From Streptomyces sp. AC550_RSS872 (GTDB taxonomy: Bacteria > Actinomycetota > Actinomycetes > Streptomycetales > Streptomycetaceae), in assembly GCF_019049285.1 (NCBI RefSeq), contig NZ_JAGMUL010000196.1:58906-122905 (forward strand): DNA of 64,000 bases. The letters are read 5' to 3'. The position numbers and the translations under genes were made by a program. This document shows, in pieces, positions 35,502 to 44,613 of the stretch. How positions within the stretch are numbered: position 1 is the stretch's first letter; every line of letters starts with the position of its first letter. The notes beneath the pieces were generated by a model. It searched no databases and was not told the DNA's origin. It worked only from the letters and a program-made list of their open reading frames with translations.

Positions 35502-37811
35502 ATGACCCCCCACGGAAGTCCCTCCGACCAGGACAACCCCACCCACGACCCGGCGCCCGCGCGGTCCCAGCACGCCCCTCCCGGTCACGACGACCACACC
35601 ACCACCGCCACAGCTAAATCCCGGCCCGACACCGGATGGACGCTCAGCGCCACCGAAACGGACGACGACTACGCGCCGACCTTCCTCGGCAACGGCTATT
35701 TCGGCGGCCGGATCCCCGCGGCGGGGACGGGATACGCGACGACGCCGATCGAAACCCAGGCGCACCTGGCCGGGTTCTTCGCCCAGGACGGCCCGATCGA
35801 GAAGTACGCCAACATCCCGACCTGGTCCACGCTGGCGTTCTCCGACGAGTCGGGGACCTACGGCCGGCTGCCCCAGGCGGCACGGGCATGTGAAGAGGAC
35901 GACCCGGAGCAGGGAGCGGTCAGCGACTACCGGCAGACACTGGACCTGCGGGCCGGGTTGCTGACCACACAAGCGACGTGGACCTCACCGGCGGGCCGCC
36001 GCACCGAACTCACCTACCAGGTACTGGTCCACCGTGCCCGGCATCGGGTGGCCGCGGTCCAGCTCACCTTCACCCCGCACTGGAGTGGCAGCGCGCGCGT
36101 GTCCGGGGTCTTCGACGGGACCAGCGCAAGGCTGACCGAACAGTCGAACAAGGGCTACGACGGTACGGCGGCCGAGTCGTACGAGACGGTGACGACGCTC
36201 GGCACGGGTATCACCGCAGCGCTCGCGTCGCGACTGGAACCGCCCACCGGGGTGCCGGCACACATCGCCGAGTTCGAAACCGACCAGGTCCAGCCGGCTG
36301 GTGTGGAGGCGACCTTCGATGTGGAGGCCGGCAGCACGTACACGGTCACCAAGTACGTCGGCGTGGCCAGTTCCCAGGACTGCGAAGACCCGTTGTCGGC
36401 TGCTCGTGCCGCCGCGGCGGTCGCGGCGAACACCGGGTACGGTGACCTGCTGGTGGAGCACGAGGCGGCGTGGGACGACCTGTGGCGGGCCGATATCGAG
36501 GTCCTGGGGGATCCGGTGCTGCAGCTGCAGGTCCGCGCGAGCATGTTCTACCTGCTGGAGAGCACACGCGCCGGAGTGAACTGGAGCCTGTCCCCGTGCG
36601 GCCTGTCCGGCGACGGATACAACGGGCACGTCTTCTGGGACACCGAGACCTGGATGTATCCAGCGCTGCTGGCCCAGCACCCGGACATCGCGGCGGGTAT
36701 GAACACCTATCGACAGCAGCGTCTGGCCGCGGCCCAGGGGTACGCGACCCGAACAGGATTCGCGGGCGCGAGGTTCCCATGGGAGAGCGCGCTGCACGGA
36801 GACGAACAGACCCCACCCGGCTGGGAAATGGGTGACCTCGAGCACCACATCACCGCCGACGTCGCACTCGCCCACTGGCAGTACTACCTCGCCACCGGCG
36901 ATCGCGGCTGGCTCGCCGAGAAGGCCTGGCCGGTGCTGCAGGGTGCCGCCGAGTTCTGGGTGAGCTCCGCCGTTCCCCACGACGACGGCTACGACATCAA
37001 GCAGGTGATGGGCCCGGATGAATACCACTTCCCGGTCGACAACAGCGTGTACACCAACGTCGCGGCCGCTAACACCCTGCGGATCGCCACCCGGGCGGCG
37101 AAGGTCGTGGGCGTGACCGCGGACCCCGAGTGGGACCGGGTCGCCGACGGCCTGCGGGTCCCGTACGACGAGGATCTAGGCATCCATCCGCAGTTCGACG
37201 GCTACGACGGCGACACCATCAAGCAGGCCGACGTGGTGATGTTGCAGTACCCCTGGGAGCACCCCATGCCCGCCGAGGTCGCGCTGAACGATCTCGACTA
37301 CTACGTGCCGCGCACCGACCCGGACGGGCCGTCCATGACCGACTCCATCCACTCCATCGCCCACGCCGCACTGGGGACGCCCGGGTCCGCGGCCTACGAC
37401 TTCATGCGGCGCAGCGTGGACCCGTTCATACGCGGACCGTTCAACCAGTTCGCCGAGCAGCGTCACGGAGGCGCGTTCACGTTCACCACCGGGCAGGGCG
37501 GTTTCCTGCAGGTGTTCCTCTACGGCTTCAGCGGGATGCGCTGGCGTGAGGACCGACTCAGGCTCGACCCGACCCTGCCACCTCAGCTGGACGGCATCAC
37601 CCTGCGCCGGATGCTGTGGCAGGGACGCGAGTTCGACGTCGCGATCGGCCCGGAGCACACCACGATCACGCTGACCGGAGGCCCCCCGACGACAGTCGAG
37701 GTCGCGGGTTCGGCACACCCACTGCGTCAGGGCGCACCGCTGATCCTGCCAACCCGCCGCCCTGACCTGCTGCCCACCAGTGACCTCGCCGGCGCGTCGA
37801 GGAGAACGTGA
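35502..37811 (+). CDS. GH65 glycoside hydrolase or phosphorylase, cytoplasmic (769 aa)
   Basis: No signal peptide: residues 1-40 are a polar His/Pro/Thr-rich leader. An N-terminal beta-sandwich begins YAPTFLGNGYFGGRIPAAGT (about 55-75). The (alpha/alpha)6 catalytic domain has GYNGHVFWDTETWMYPALLA and MGPDEYHFPVDNSVYTN, where Glu507 is the GH65 general acid, then IKQADVVMLQYPW. A C-terminal beta-domain closes the protein. GH65 enzymes act on alpha-glucosides such as trehalose, maltose, kojibiose or nigerose, by phosphorolysis or hydrolysis. No beta-phosphoglucomutase gene is nearby, which slightly favours hydrolysis. ATG 35502 has GAGAAGGG upstream. It probably cuts the imported sugar. Its homolog at 40652 is secreted. 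Confidence 0.85.
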   Translation: MTPHGSPSDQDNPTHDPAPARSQHAPPGHDDHTTTATAKSRPDTGWTLSATETDDDYAPTFLGNGYFGGRIPAAGTGYATTPIETQAHLAGFFAQDGPIEKYANIPTWSTLAFSDESGTYGRLPQAARACEEDDPEQGAVSDYRQTLDLRAGLLTTQATWTSPAGRRTELTYQVLVHRARHRVAAVQLTFTPHWSGSARVSGVFDGTSARLTEQSNKGYDGTAAESYETVTTLGTGITAALASRLEPPTGVPAHIAEFETDQVQPAGVEATFDVEAGSTYTVTKYVGVASSQDCEDPLSAARAAAAVAANTGYGDLLVEHEAAWDDLWRADIEVLGDPVLQLQVRASMFYLLESTRAGVNWSLSPCGLSGDGYNGHVFWDTETWMYPALLAQHPDIAAGMNTYRQQRLAAAQGYATRTGFAGARFPWESALHGDEQTPPGWEMGDLEHHITADVALAHWQYYLATGDRGWLAEKAWPVLQGAAEFWVSSAVPHDDGYDIKQVMGPDEYHFPVDNSVYTNVAAANTLRIATRAAKVVGVTADPEWDRVADGLRVPYDEDLGIHPQFDGYDGDTIKQADVVMLQYPWEHPMPAEVALNDLDYYVPRTDPDGPSMTDSIHSIAHAALGTPGSAAYDFMRRSVDPFIRGPFNQFAEQRHGGAFTFTTGQGGFLQVFLYGFSGMRWREDRLRLDPTLPPQLDGITLRRMLWQGREFDVAIGPEHTTITLTGGPPTTVEVAGSAHPLRQGAPLILPTRRPDLLPTSDLAGASRRT

Positions 37812-38004
37812 CGGCAAGCTCGCGGTCCGTCTCCGCGTCCATCAGCGCCGCGACAGGCAATCCGGCCACGGCGTGCCCAGTCACGTCGCGGTTGCTGCTC
37901 GCCGCATGCCGGTCATCGCCGAAGTCGTAGTGGCGGCGCATCAGGCCGAAGGCGACGACACCCGGATGCGCCGTCTCGACAGCTTCCCAGGAGATCGAAC
38001 TCAT
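37806..38004 (-). pseudogene. Minus-strand gene remnant between GH65 and GH3
   Basis: From ATG 38004 the minus strand reads MSSISWEAVETAHPGVVAF, LMRRHYDFGDDRHAAS and AALMDAETDRELAVTF with strong third-position GC bias, then runs into the antisense of the GH65 end. It looks like the first 65 residues of a lost gene. Its ATG and the ATG of the GH3 gene overlap in a CATGAG palindrome. Family not recognised. Confidence 0.35.
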
Positions 38005-40384
38005 GAGTTCAGAAGCACACCGGAACCCGGCAACCGCGTGCCAGGGGGCAGGAGCGGAGTCTTCCTCTCGCCCAGACCGCCCCGCGGGCGCAGCCACCAC
38101 GACCTCGCCGGCCTATCGCGACCCTTTGAGGCCGCTCGAGGAACGCCTCGAGGATCTGCTCGCCCGCATGACGCTGCCGGAAAAGGTCGGACAGATGCTG
38201 CAGCTGGACGCCCGGGGCGACTTGGAGGACGCCGTGGCCACGAAACTGGCCGGGTCGATCCTGCACGCCTCTCCCGAGCGCATGCTCGCTGCCGTCGAGC
38301 TGGCGGCATCCACCAGGCTGGGCATCCCGCTGCTTGTCGCTGACGACTGCATCCACGGCCACTCGTTCTGGCCAGGTGCCACGATCTTCCCCACACAGCT
38401 GGGGATGGCCTGCACCTGGGACACCGAGCTCATTGAGCGCATGGCCCGGGCCACCGCGGTGGAAGTCGCCGCGACGGGCATCCACTGGACCTTCTCGCCG
38501 GTGCTGTGCATCACCCGCGACCTGCGATGGGGCCGTGTGAACGAGACCTTCGGGGAGGACCCACTGCTCATCGGGGAGCTGGGGGCTGCGATGGTCCGCG
38601 GATATCAGGGAGCGGGACTGGACGACACGACAGCGATTCTGGCCTGCGCCAAGCACTTCGCGGGCTACTCGGAGACGCAGGGCGGACGCGACGCGAGCGA
38701 GGCGGACCTGAGCCGGCGCAAGCTGCACTCATGGTTCCTGCCGCCGTTCGAGAGGGTCGCTCGCGAAGGCTGCCGCACGTTCATGCTCGGCTACCAGGCG
38801 ATGGACGGTGTCCCGATCACGGCGAACAAGTGGCTCCTGAACGACGTCCTCAAGGGCGAATGGGAGTTCACCGGCACGCTCGTGACCGACTGGGACAACG
38901 TGGGCCGGATGGTGTGGGAGCAGAAGGTCTGCGCAGACGCCGTGGAGGCCGCAACGGTCGCGGTGCAGGCCGGAAACGACCTGGTGATGACCACGCCGGA
39001 CTTCTTCCAGGGCGCCCAGGAAGCAGTCGCCCAGGGGCGGCTGCGAGAGGAGGAGATCGACGAGGCGGTCCGGCGGATCCTGAAACTCAAACTGGAACTG
39101 GGCCTGTTCGAGAACCCCCGCGCGCCGGACCGGGCACGACAGGCCGACGTGATCGGATGCGCCGAGCACACCGCCCTCAACCTCGAACTCGCCCGAAGGT
39201 CCCTGGTGCTGCTGCGCAACGACGGCACCTTGCCGCTCGATGGCGGACTGACCGTAGACGGTCAGGGCCACACCGTCACCGCCGGGGGCCCTCGCACGAT
39301 CGCCGTGATCGGCCCCAACGGCGACGACCCCCAAGCCATGCTCGGCGACTGGGCCGGCGCATCCGGCCAGGTGGGCTGGATGCCGGACGGGCACCCGCGC
39401 GTGACCGTCACGACGGTGCTCGACGGGTTCCGCACAGCCGTTCCCGACGGGTGGACGGTCACCTACACCCGCGGCGCCGACATCGAGCGCCTCGTGCCGG
39501 ACCCGCAAGGACCCGTGTACCCCGACGGGCAGCCACGTCCGCCCCTGCTTGCGCCCGCGCCCGTGGACGAGGCTCAGATCGCGGAGGCGGTGAGCCTCGC
39601 GCGCGCGGCTGATTACGTCGTCGCCGTCGTCGGCGACACCGTCGCGTTGACGGGCGAAACGTGCTCGACCGCGACCCTGGAGCTGCAGGGCGGACAGGTC
39701 GCCCTCCTGGAGGCGCTCGTCGCCACCGGCACACCCGTCGTCGTGGTGCTGCTCCACGGCAAGCCCTCGGTACTCCCCGATGCCGCGCTGGCGGCGGCAG
39801 CGCTGATCGAGGCGTTCAACCCGGGCATGCGAGGCGGTCAGGCGGTGGCCGAGCTCGTCCTCGGTCTCATCGAGCCGTCGGGACGCCTGCCCCTGTCCGT
39901 GCCACGCCATGTCGGGCAGCAGCCTGTCTACTACAACCAGGTGCGCGGCCAGCATGGTGACCGTTACGCCGACCTGACCCAGGAACCCCTCTTCGTCTTC
40001 GGGGAGGGGCTGTCCTACAGCACAATCGAGTACACCGACCTGGCCATCCTCGATGAAGTCGTCGCCTTGGACGGCGTGGTTCGCGCCGAGGTAACCGTCT
40101 CCAACACCGGCACTCGGCCGGTACTGGAGACCGTGCAGGTCTACATCAGCGACGTGGTCACGAGCGTCACGTGGGCAGAGCGGGAACTCAAGGCCTGGCG
40201 GCAGGTCACGATCCCACCCGGCGACAGCGTGCGGATCCGGCTGGCGATCCCCGCCGCGGCATGCTCCCTGGTCGACGCCGAAGGGCGCCGGATCGTCGAG
40301 CCCGGAGCGTTCGACCTGCTCGTCGGCCACAGCTCACGCGCCACCGACCTGCTTCGCGCCCGTTTCACCCTCAGCCAGCCATGA
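38003..40384 (+). CDS. GH3 beta-glycosidase (793 aa)
   Basis: A multi-domain GH3 enzyme. The TIM-barrel domain (residues about 50-330) contains LEERLEDLLARMTLPEKVGQ, CAKHFAGYSE and VTDWDNVG with the nucleophile Asp296. The alpha/beta sandwich domain (about 390-640) contains LARRSLVLLRNDGTLPL and VVVLLHGKPSVLPDAA. A C-terminal fibronectin-III-like domain (about 690-790) has VTVSNTGTRPVLETVQVYIS. No signal peptide, so probably cytoplasmic. GH3 members of this form are beta-glucosidases or beta-xylosidases. AGGAGA about eight bases before ATG 38003 fixes the start. It follows GH65 in the operon, so the imported oligosaccharide may contain both alpha- and beta-linked units. Confidence 0.9.
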   Translation: MSSEAHRNPATACQGAGAESSSRPDRPAGAATTTSPAYRDPLRPLEERLEDLLARMTLPEKVGQMLQLDARGDLEDAVATKLAGSILHASPERMLAAVELAASTRLGIPLLVADDCIHGHSFWPGATIFPTQLGMACTWDTELIERMARATAVEVAATGIHWTFSPVLCITRDLRWGRVNETFGEDPLLIGELGAAMVRGYQGAGLDDTTAILACAKHFAGYSETQGGRDASEADLSRRKLHSWFLPPFERVAREGCRTFMLGYQAMDGVPITANKWLLNDVLKGEWEFTGTLVTDWDNVGRMVWEQKVCADAVEAATVAVQAGNDLVMTTPDFFQGAQEAVAQGRLREEEIDEAVRRILKLKLELGLFENPRAPDRARQADVIGCAEHTALNLELARRSLVLLRNDGTLPLDGGLTVDGQGHTVTAGGPRTIAVIGPNGDDPQAMLGDWAGASGQVGWMPDGHPRVTVTTVLDGFRTAVPDGWTVTYTRGADIERLVPDPQGPVYPDGQPRPPLLAPAPVDEAQIAEAVSLARAADYVVAVVGDTVALTGETCSTATLELQGGQVALLEALVATGTPVVVVLLHGKPSVLPDAALAAAALIEAFNPGMRGGQAVAELVLGLIEPSGRLPLSVPRHVGQQPVYYNQVRGQHGDRYADLTQEPLFVFGEGLSYSTIEYTDLAILDEVVALDGVVRAEVTVSNTGTRPVLETVQVYISDVVTSVTWAERELKAWRQVTIPPGDSVRIRLAIPAAACSLVDAEGRRIVEPGAFDLLVGHSSRATDLLRARFTLSQP

Positions 40385-40651
40385 CACCCTTCACGCTGCA
40401 CGGTCAGCGAGCTGCGGTGCCTCGTCGCTGTGATGGGGGCGGGGCGTGGCACGCAACATCCTCCAGCTGGGCGAGGGCTACAGCTACGACTTCTTCGCCA
40501 AGTGCATCTTCCCGTCGCGGTTGGCCAGAATCCCCATCCCACAACTCTCCCCTGTGGTCTGCGTCATACACCGCCGTGTCGCTCCGCGAGCGGCATCGGC
40601 AGGCCGTCGTGACACAGCCACGCGTTCCCACCACGAGGAGGTGGCGTTCCC
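40385..40651. other. Spacer before the secreted GH65 gene
   Basis: About 270 bases without a confident gene. A short plus-strand reading (ARNILQLGEGYSYDFFAK) has some coding character but no start or family. It may contain a separate promoter for the secreted enzyme; none is clear. Confidence 0.35.
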
Positions 40652-43531
40652 ATGAAGGAGTACGGCGAGGCGTTGGGCGACGTAGGCGTGAGGCTCGGTA
40701 CCTTACGTCGAAGGTCGGCCTGGGGCCGTTTATCGGCCGTGGCGACTGCCGCGGTACCGATGGTGTTCCGGCCGAGGGACTACGCCGGATCCGGCACCCG
40801 AGGCCGCTACCGGGCCGCGGAATCCACGGTGCCCTCGGCGACCATCCATCCGCACGCCCGCTCACGGAAGCCCTGGAGGAGAACGTCCATCGGGCTGGCC
40901 CTCGGCTGCCTGCTCCTGGGCGCGGCCGCGGTGCCGGCGTCGCCCGCAGCCGAACCGGGCAAGGGCAGAGGCGACGGCAGCTGGGTGCTGAGCACGAACG
41001 ACCCGTCGAAGAACTACTCACCGACGTTCGTCGGCAACGGCTACGTCGCCGCGCGGGTGCCCGCGGCGGGTCAGGGATACAGCAGCACGCCCATCGTCAC
41101 CCAGTCCCAGCTCGCCGGCTTCTACTCCGAGGGCACCGAGCAGAACGAGCAACGGGCCGGGCTGCCGACCTGGACCGCGCTCCGCTTCGGCCGCAGCGGC
41201 GGCGCACAGCCGCCGACGACGATCGGCCCTGCCGCCGACGGCACCACCAGCAACTACCGGCAGTCGTTGAACCTGCGCACCGGAGTGCTGACCACGTCGT
41301 TCGACTGGACCTCACCCGCAGGTGACACCACCAGCTTCGACTACGAGGTCAACGCCAACCGCGCGGACGGCCATCTGGCCACGGTGAGCCTGCGGGTCGT
41401 GCCGCACTGGAGCGGGTCAGCCACCGCCGTGGACGAGTTCGACGGCCGGGGACTCAACCACGCCTCCGCCACCAAGTCGCACGTGAACGGCAGGACTGGC
41501 ACGCTGTCCCAAACTGTCGTGACCGACGGGAAACTGGTCACCGCCGGGCTGAACTCCGTCCTGCGCGTCAACGGCAAAACCGTGCCCACCCGGGCGATCG
41601 CCGCGGCCAGCGACGGCAGTGCCGGGCAGAGCGCGGTCTTCCCCGTCCGGGCCGGCCGGCCGATCCAGATCACCAAGTTCGTGGGCATCGCCTCCAGTGT
41701 CGACACCGACCGGAAGCTCGCGGCCGCGACCCCGCAGCAGGCCGCCGCGACCACCGCGGCCCGCGCCGCCAAGGGCGGCTACCAGCGCGCGCTCGCCCGC
41801 AACAACCAGGCATGGGCGCACCTGTGGCAGTCGAACATCTCGATCCCCGGTGACACCGCCATGACCGCGCAGATCCACGCGTCCATGTTCTACCTGCTCG
41901 CCAGCATGCGCGCCGGCGTCAACTGGAGCACCAGTCCGAGCGGGCTGTCCGCGGACAGTTACAACGGTCACGTGTTCTGGGACATGGAGACCTGGATGTA
42001 CCCGGCGCTGCTGGCCCAGTACCCGGACATAGCGGCAGGGGCGAACTCCTACCGGCACAAGACCCTGTCCGCGGCGCGGGAAAACGCCGCCAAGCTGTCC
42101 ACGCCCAGCCAGCCGATCAAGGGCGCCAAATTCGCCTGGGAGAGCGCGCTGACCGGCAAGGAGACGGCCCCGGACCCCTGGGGCACGTACGAGATCCACA
42201 TCAACTCCGACATCGCCCTGGCGCAATGGCAGTACTACCAGGTGACCGGCGACAAGGCGTGGCTGCGGGACAAGGCGTGGCCGGTACTGAAGGGCATCGC
42301 CGACTACTGGGCCACCCGCGCCGTACCCAACTCCTCCGGCGGATACGACATCAACGACGTCATGGGGCCGGACGAGTACCACTACCCGGTCGACAACAGC
42401 GTGACCACCAACGCCGGCGCACAGGCGTCACTGCGCATCGCGATCCGCACCGCGCACCTTGTGGGCCGGACCGCCGAGCCGGCGTGGAAGAAGCTCGCCG
42501 ACGGCCTGAAGGTCCCGGTCGACACCAAGAACAACATCCACCCCGAGTTCGACGGCTACAACGGGCAGACTGTCAAGCAGGCCGACGTCACCCTGCTGCA
42601 ATACCCCTGGGCCGTGCCGATGTCACCCAGCCTGGCCCAGAACGACCTCGACTACTACACGGGGCGCACCGACCCCAACGGCCCGTCCATGACGGACGCG
42701 ATCGCCGCCATCAACAGCGCGGCCCTCGGATCGCCGGGCTGCCAGGTCTACGACTACCTCCGCTACAGCGCGGATCCGTACCAGGCCGCCCCGTTCAACC
42801 AGTGGTACGAGACCCGCAGGGGCGGAGCGTTCAACTTCACCACCGGCCAGGGCGGCTACCTCCAGGAATTCCTCTACGGGTTCACCGGGTTGCGCTGGGG
42901 AACCGACGCCGTCACCGTCGATCCGTTCCTGCCAACCCAACTACCGGGCGTCGACATCACCGGGGTGAAGTGGCACGGCAGCACCTTCGACATCTCCGTC
43001 GGACAGCAGAGCACGACGCTGACCCTGCGCTCCGGCCCCCCGCTGGCGGTTCGCGACGGCGCCGGCACCCTGCATCGGGTCACCGCCGCCGCGCCGCTGA
43101 AGACCCCGACCCGGCACCCGGCTCCGACACCCAAGCCCTTCAGCTGCACTGGGCCGATCACCCCGACCGCCGACACCAGCCGCTGCGTGGACATCCAGTG
43201 GGGCGACAACAGCGACGGGACACCGCTCCAAATCTGGGACTGCAACAGCACCGCCGCCCAGGACTGGACGCGTCCCGGCAACGGCACCGTGATGGCCGCG
43301 GGCAAGTGCATGGACGTGCGCGGCGACTCCAGCGCCGACGGGACACCCGTGCAGATCTACACCTGCAACGGCAGCCCTACACAGCAGTGGACGTACGACC
43401 AGGACACCTATGAGCTGAAAGCCTTCGGCAAGTGCCTCACCCCCTCGGGCGGCGGCACGAGCAACGGCACCCGGCTCGTGATCGACACCTGTAACGGCAG
43501 CACCAGCCAACAGTGGAACCTGCCATCCTGA
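40652..43531 (+). CDS. Secreted GH65-type glycosidase with ricin-B lectin domain (up to 959 aa)
   Basis: The same GH65 build as the protein at 35502: N-terminal YSPTFVGNGYVAARVPAAGQ, catalytic GHVFWDMETWMYPALLAQYP and MGPDEYHYPVDNSVTTN with Glu575 as general acid, then VKQADVTLLQYPW. It ends with a beta-trefoil ricin-type domain (residues about 830-959) with CVDIQWGDNSDGTPLQIWDC, CMDVRGDSSADGTPVQIYTC and QQW repeats that should bind sugars. A Sec/Tat-like signal lies at residues 72-100 (RKPWRRTSIGLALGC, then LLLGAAAVPASPA). The ATG at 40652 has GAGGAGG but puts 70 residues before the signal; GTG 40829 would give a normal signal peptide. The likely role is to cut a polysaccharide outside the cell to feed the transporter. 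Confidence 0.85.
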   Translation: MKEYGEALGDVGVRLGTLRRRSAWGRLSAVATAAVPMVFRPRDYAGSGTRGRYRAAESTVPSATIHPHARSRKPWRRTSIGLALGCLLLGAAAVPASPAAEPGKGRGDGSWVLSTNDPSKNYSPTFVGNGYVAARVPAAGQGYSSTPIVTQSQLAGFYSEGTEQNEQRAGLPTWTALRFGRSGGAQPPTTIGPAADGTTSNYRQSLNLRTGVLTTSFDWTSPAGDTTSFDYEVNANRADGHLATVSLRVVPHWSGSATAVDEFDGRGLNHASATKSHVNGRTGTLSQTVVTDGKLVTAGLNSVLRVNGKTVPTRAIAAASDGSAGQSAVFPVRAGRPIQITKFVGIASSVDTDRKLAAATPQQAAATTAARAAKGGYQRALARNNQAWAHLWQSNISIPGDTAMTAQIHASMFYLLASMRAGVNWSTSPSGLSADSYNGHVFWDMETWMYPALLAQYPDIAAGANSYRHKTLSAARENAAKLSTPSQPIKGAKFAWESALTGKETAPDPWGTYEIHINSDIALAQWQYYQVTGDKAWLRDKAWPVLKGIADYWATRAVPNSSGGYDINDVMGPDEYHYPVDNSVTTNAGAQASLRIAIRTAHLVGRTAEPAWKKLADGLKVPVDTKNNIHPEFDGYNGQTVKQADVTLLQYPWAVPMSPSLAQNDLDYYTGRTDPNGPSMTDAIAAINSAALGSPGCQVYDYLRYSADPYQAAPFNQWYETRRGGAFNFTTGQGGYLQEFLYGFTGLRWGTDAVTVDPFLPTQLPGVDITGVKWHGSTFDISVGQQSTTLTLRSGPPLAVRDGAGTLHRVTAAAPLKTPTRHPAPTPKPFSCTGPITPTADTSRCVDIQWGDNSDGTPLQIWDCNSTAAQDWTRPGNGTVMAAGKCMDVRGDSSADGTPVQIYTCNGSPTQQWTYDQDTYELKAFGKCLTPSGGGTSNGTRLVIDTCNGSTSQQWNLPS

Positions 43532-43543
43532 CGCTCCAACCGC

Positions 43544-43578
43544 GGCTGTGTGGCACCCCGATCAGGTGCCGCACAGCC
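43544..43578 (+). terminator. Terminator after the sugar locus
   Basis: Arms 43544-43557 and 43565-43578 pair over 14 bases with one T-G wobble and a 7-base loop, 13 bases after the stop of the secreted GH65 gene. Confidence 0.75.
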
Positions 43579-43945
43579 CCGGGGCGCGCTCCGGTCAGTC
43601 GTACAGGGGCACCATCCGTGACATCCGTGACGCCATGCGTTCACCCTTGCCTGAACATCGCCACGAACGCCAACGCGCTCGTGGTGCAGCGGGCCTGGGG
43701 CCCGCCGATCATGTCGTCGTTCCACGCCGTGTACAGCGTTCGGCAGCTTCCTCGGAGCGGCGGACGGCGGACTGTTCGCGCGTCAGGGCGTGAGCCTCAA
43801 ACGACGTTCGCCGCGGTGGGCGGCACCGCCGTCGTTATGGCAGTCTGAGCGGCGAAATGGGCGCTTCCGGACCGACCGCCGCCAGCAACCGAACGCTCCG
43901 AGCCAGCCGGTGCACCAGTGAGCAGTGTCATGCGCTCCTTCGACC
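43579..43945. other. No gene seen
   Basis: About 370 bases after the sugar-locus terminator. Readings in all frames look random; the sequence leads into decayed transporter and regulator genes. Confidence 0.45.
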
Positions 43946-44128
43946 CTGTGGTTCCTTGGGTTGCTGGCTACGTGCACCCTGGTCGGCGAGGGCACCGCCG
44001 CCGACTTCGCGGCCGCCGCCTTCGCCGCGTTCTCCGTGATGATGACGGTCGGACGACTGCTCGGCGACCGGCTCACAGCGCGCTTCGGCCCGGTGGCACT
44101 CGTACGCTTCTGCGGCGCCCTGTGCGCG
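43946..44128 (+). pseudogene. MFS transporter remnant with an internal deletion
   Basis: LWFLGLLATCTLVGEGTAAD and then AAFSVMMTVGRLLGDRLTAR followed by FGPVALVRFCGALCA match two separated parts of Streptomyces major-facilitator proteins, with the loop between them missing. No start or end remains. Confidence 0.6.
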
Positions 44129-44494
44129 AGCGCGACTTCACCACGGTGTCCGCCATGGCGCACGACGAGGGGATCTCCTACAACCGGATCGCGGAGGCGT
44201 GCGCGCTCAAGTCCGAGCGAGTCAGCCAGATCGCCCGGGGCGCTGCGGCTGTCACCGCGCTGGCAACTGTCGAGCGAATCTCCGGCGGTCTGCGCATTCC
44301 CGGTGCCCTCCTGGGGCTCGCTGCGCAACCCTGGGAGGACACCGCCGCCCTCGGCACGGAGTCCGACCATGGAGATGACTCGATGAAGCGCCGCAACATG
44401 CTGCGTGGCGCGCTCCCCGCCGGCCTCACCGCCCCGGCACTCGCCGCGCTCACTGCCGCCCGGACCGACGTCGACCAGACCCCGAAACGGACGC
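44122..44494 (+). pseudogene. Helix-turn-helix (XRE-type) regulator remnant
   Basis: VRERDFTTV, MAHDEGISYNRIAEACAL, KSERVSQIARG and then MKRRNMLRGALPAGLTAPAL match the first part of a large Streptomyces XRE regulator family that continues with TPR repeats. Both the start and the TPR part are missing. The IS110 copy begins about 120 bases downstream. Confidence 0.6.
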
Positions 44495-44577
44495 CACGCC
44501 TTGGGCGTCGGACCTTCCCGTCTGGAAGGCCGCGCGATCCCCTCGTGCTGAAGAACCACCGGAGGGGACCGCACCAA

Positions 44578-44609
44578 CTCCCGCCCAGCCACACCGTGCT
44601 GGGCGGGAG
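44578..44609. terminator. Perfect 11-bp stem-loop at the IS110 border
   Basis: CTCCCGCCCAG (44578-44588) pairs exactly with 44599-44609 around a 10-base loop, ending five bases before the IS110 repeat begins at 44614. It may insulate or mark the insertion site. Confidence 0.5.
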
Positions 44610-44613
44610 CCCC

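Noticed and set aside
35502..43531. A duplicated GH65 gene pair created by recent tandem duplication
   Set aside because: The two proteins differ widely in sequence, ends and localisation (one has a signal peptide and lectin domain), so they are old paralogs or separately acquired.
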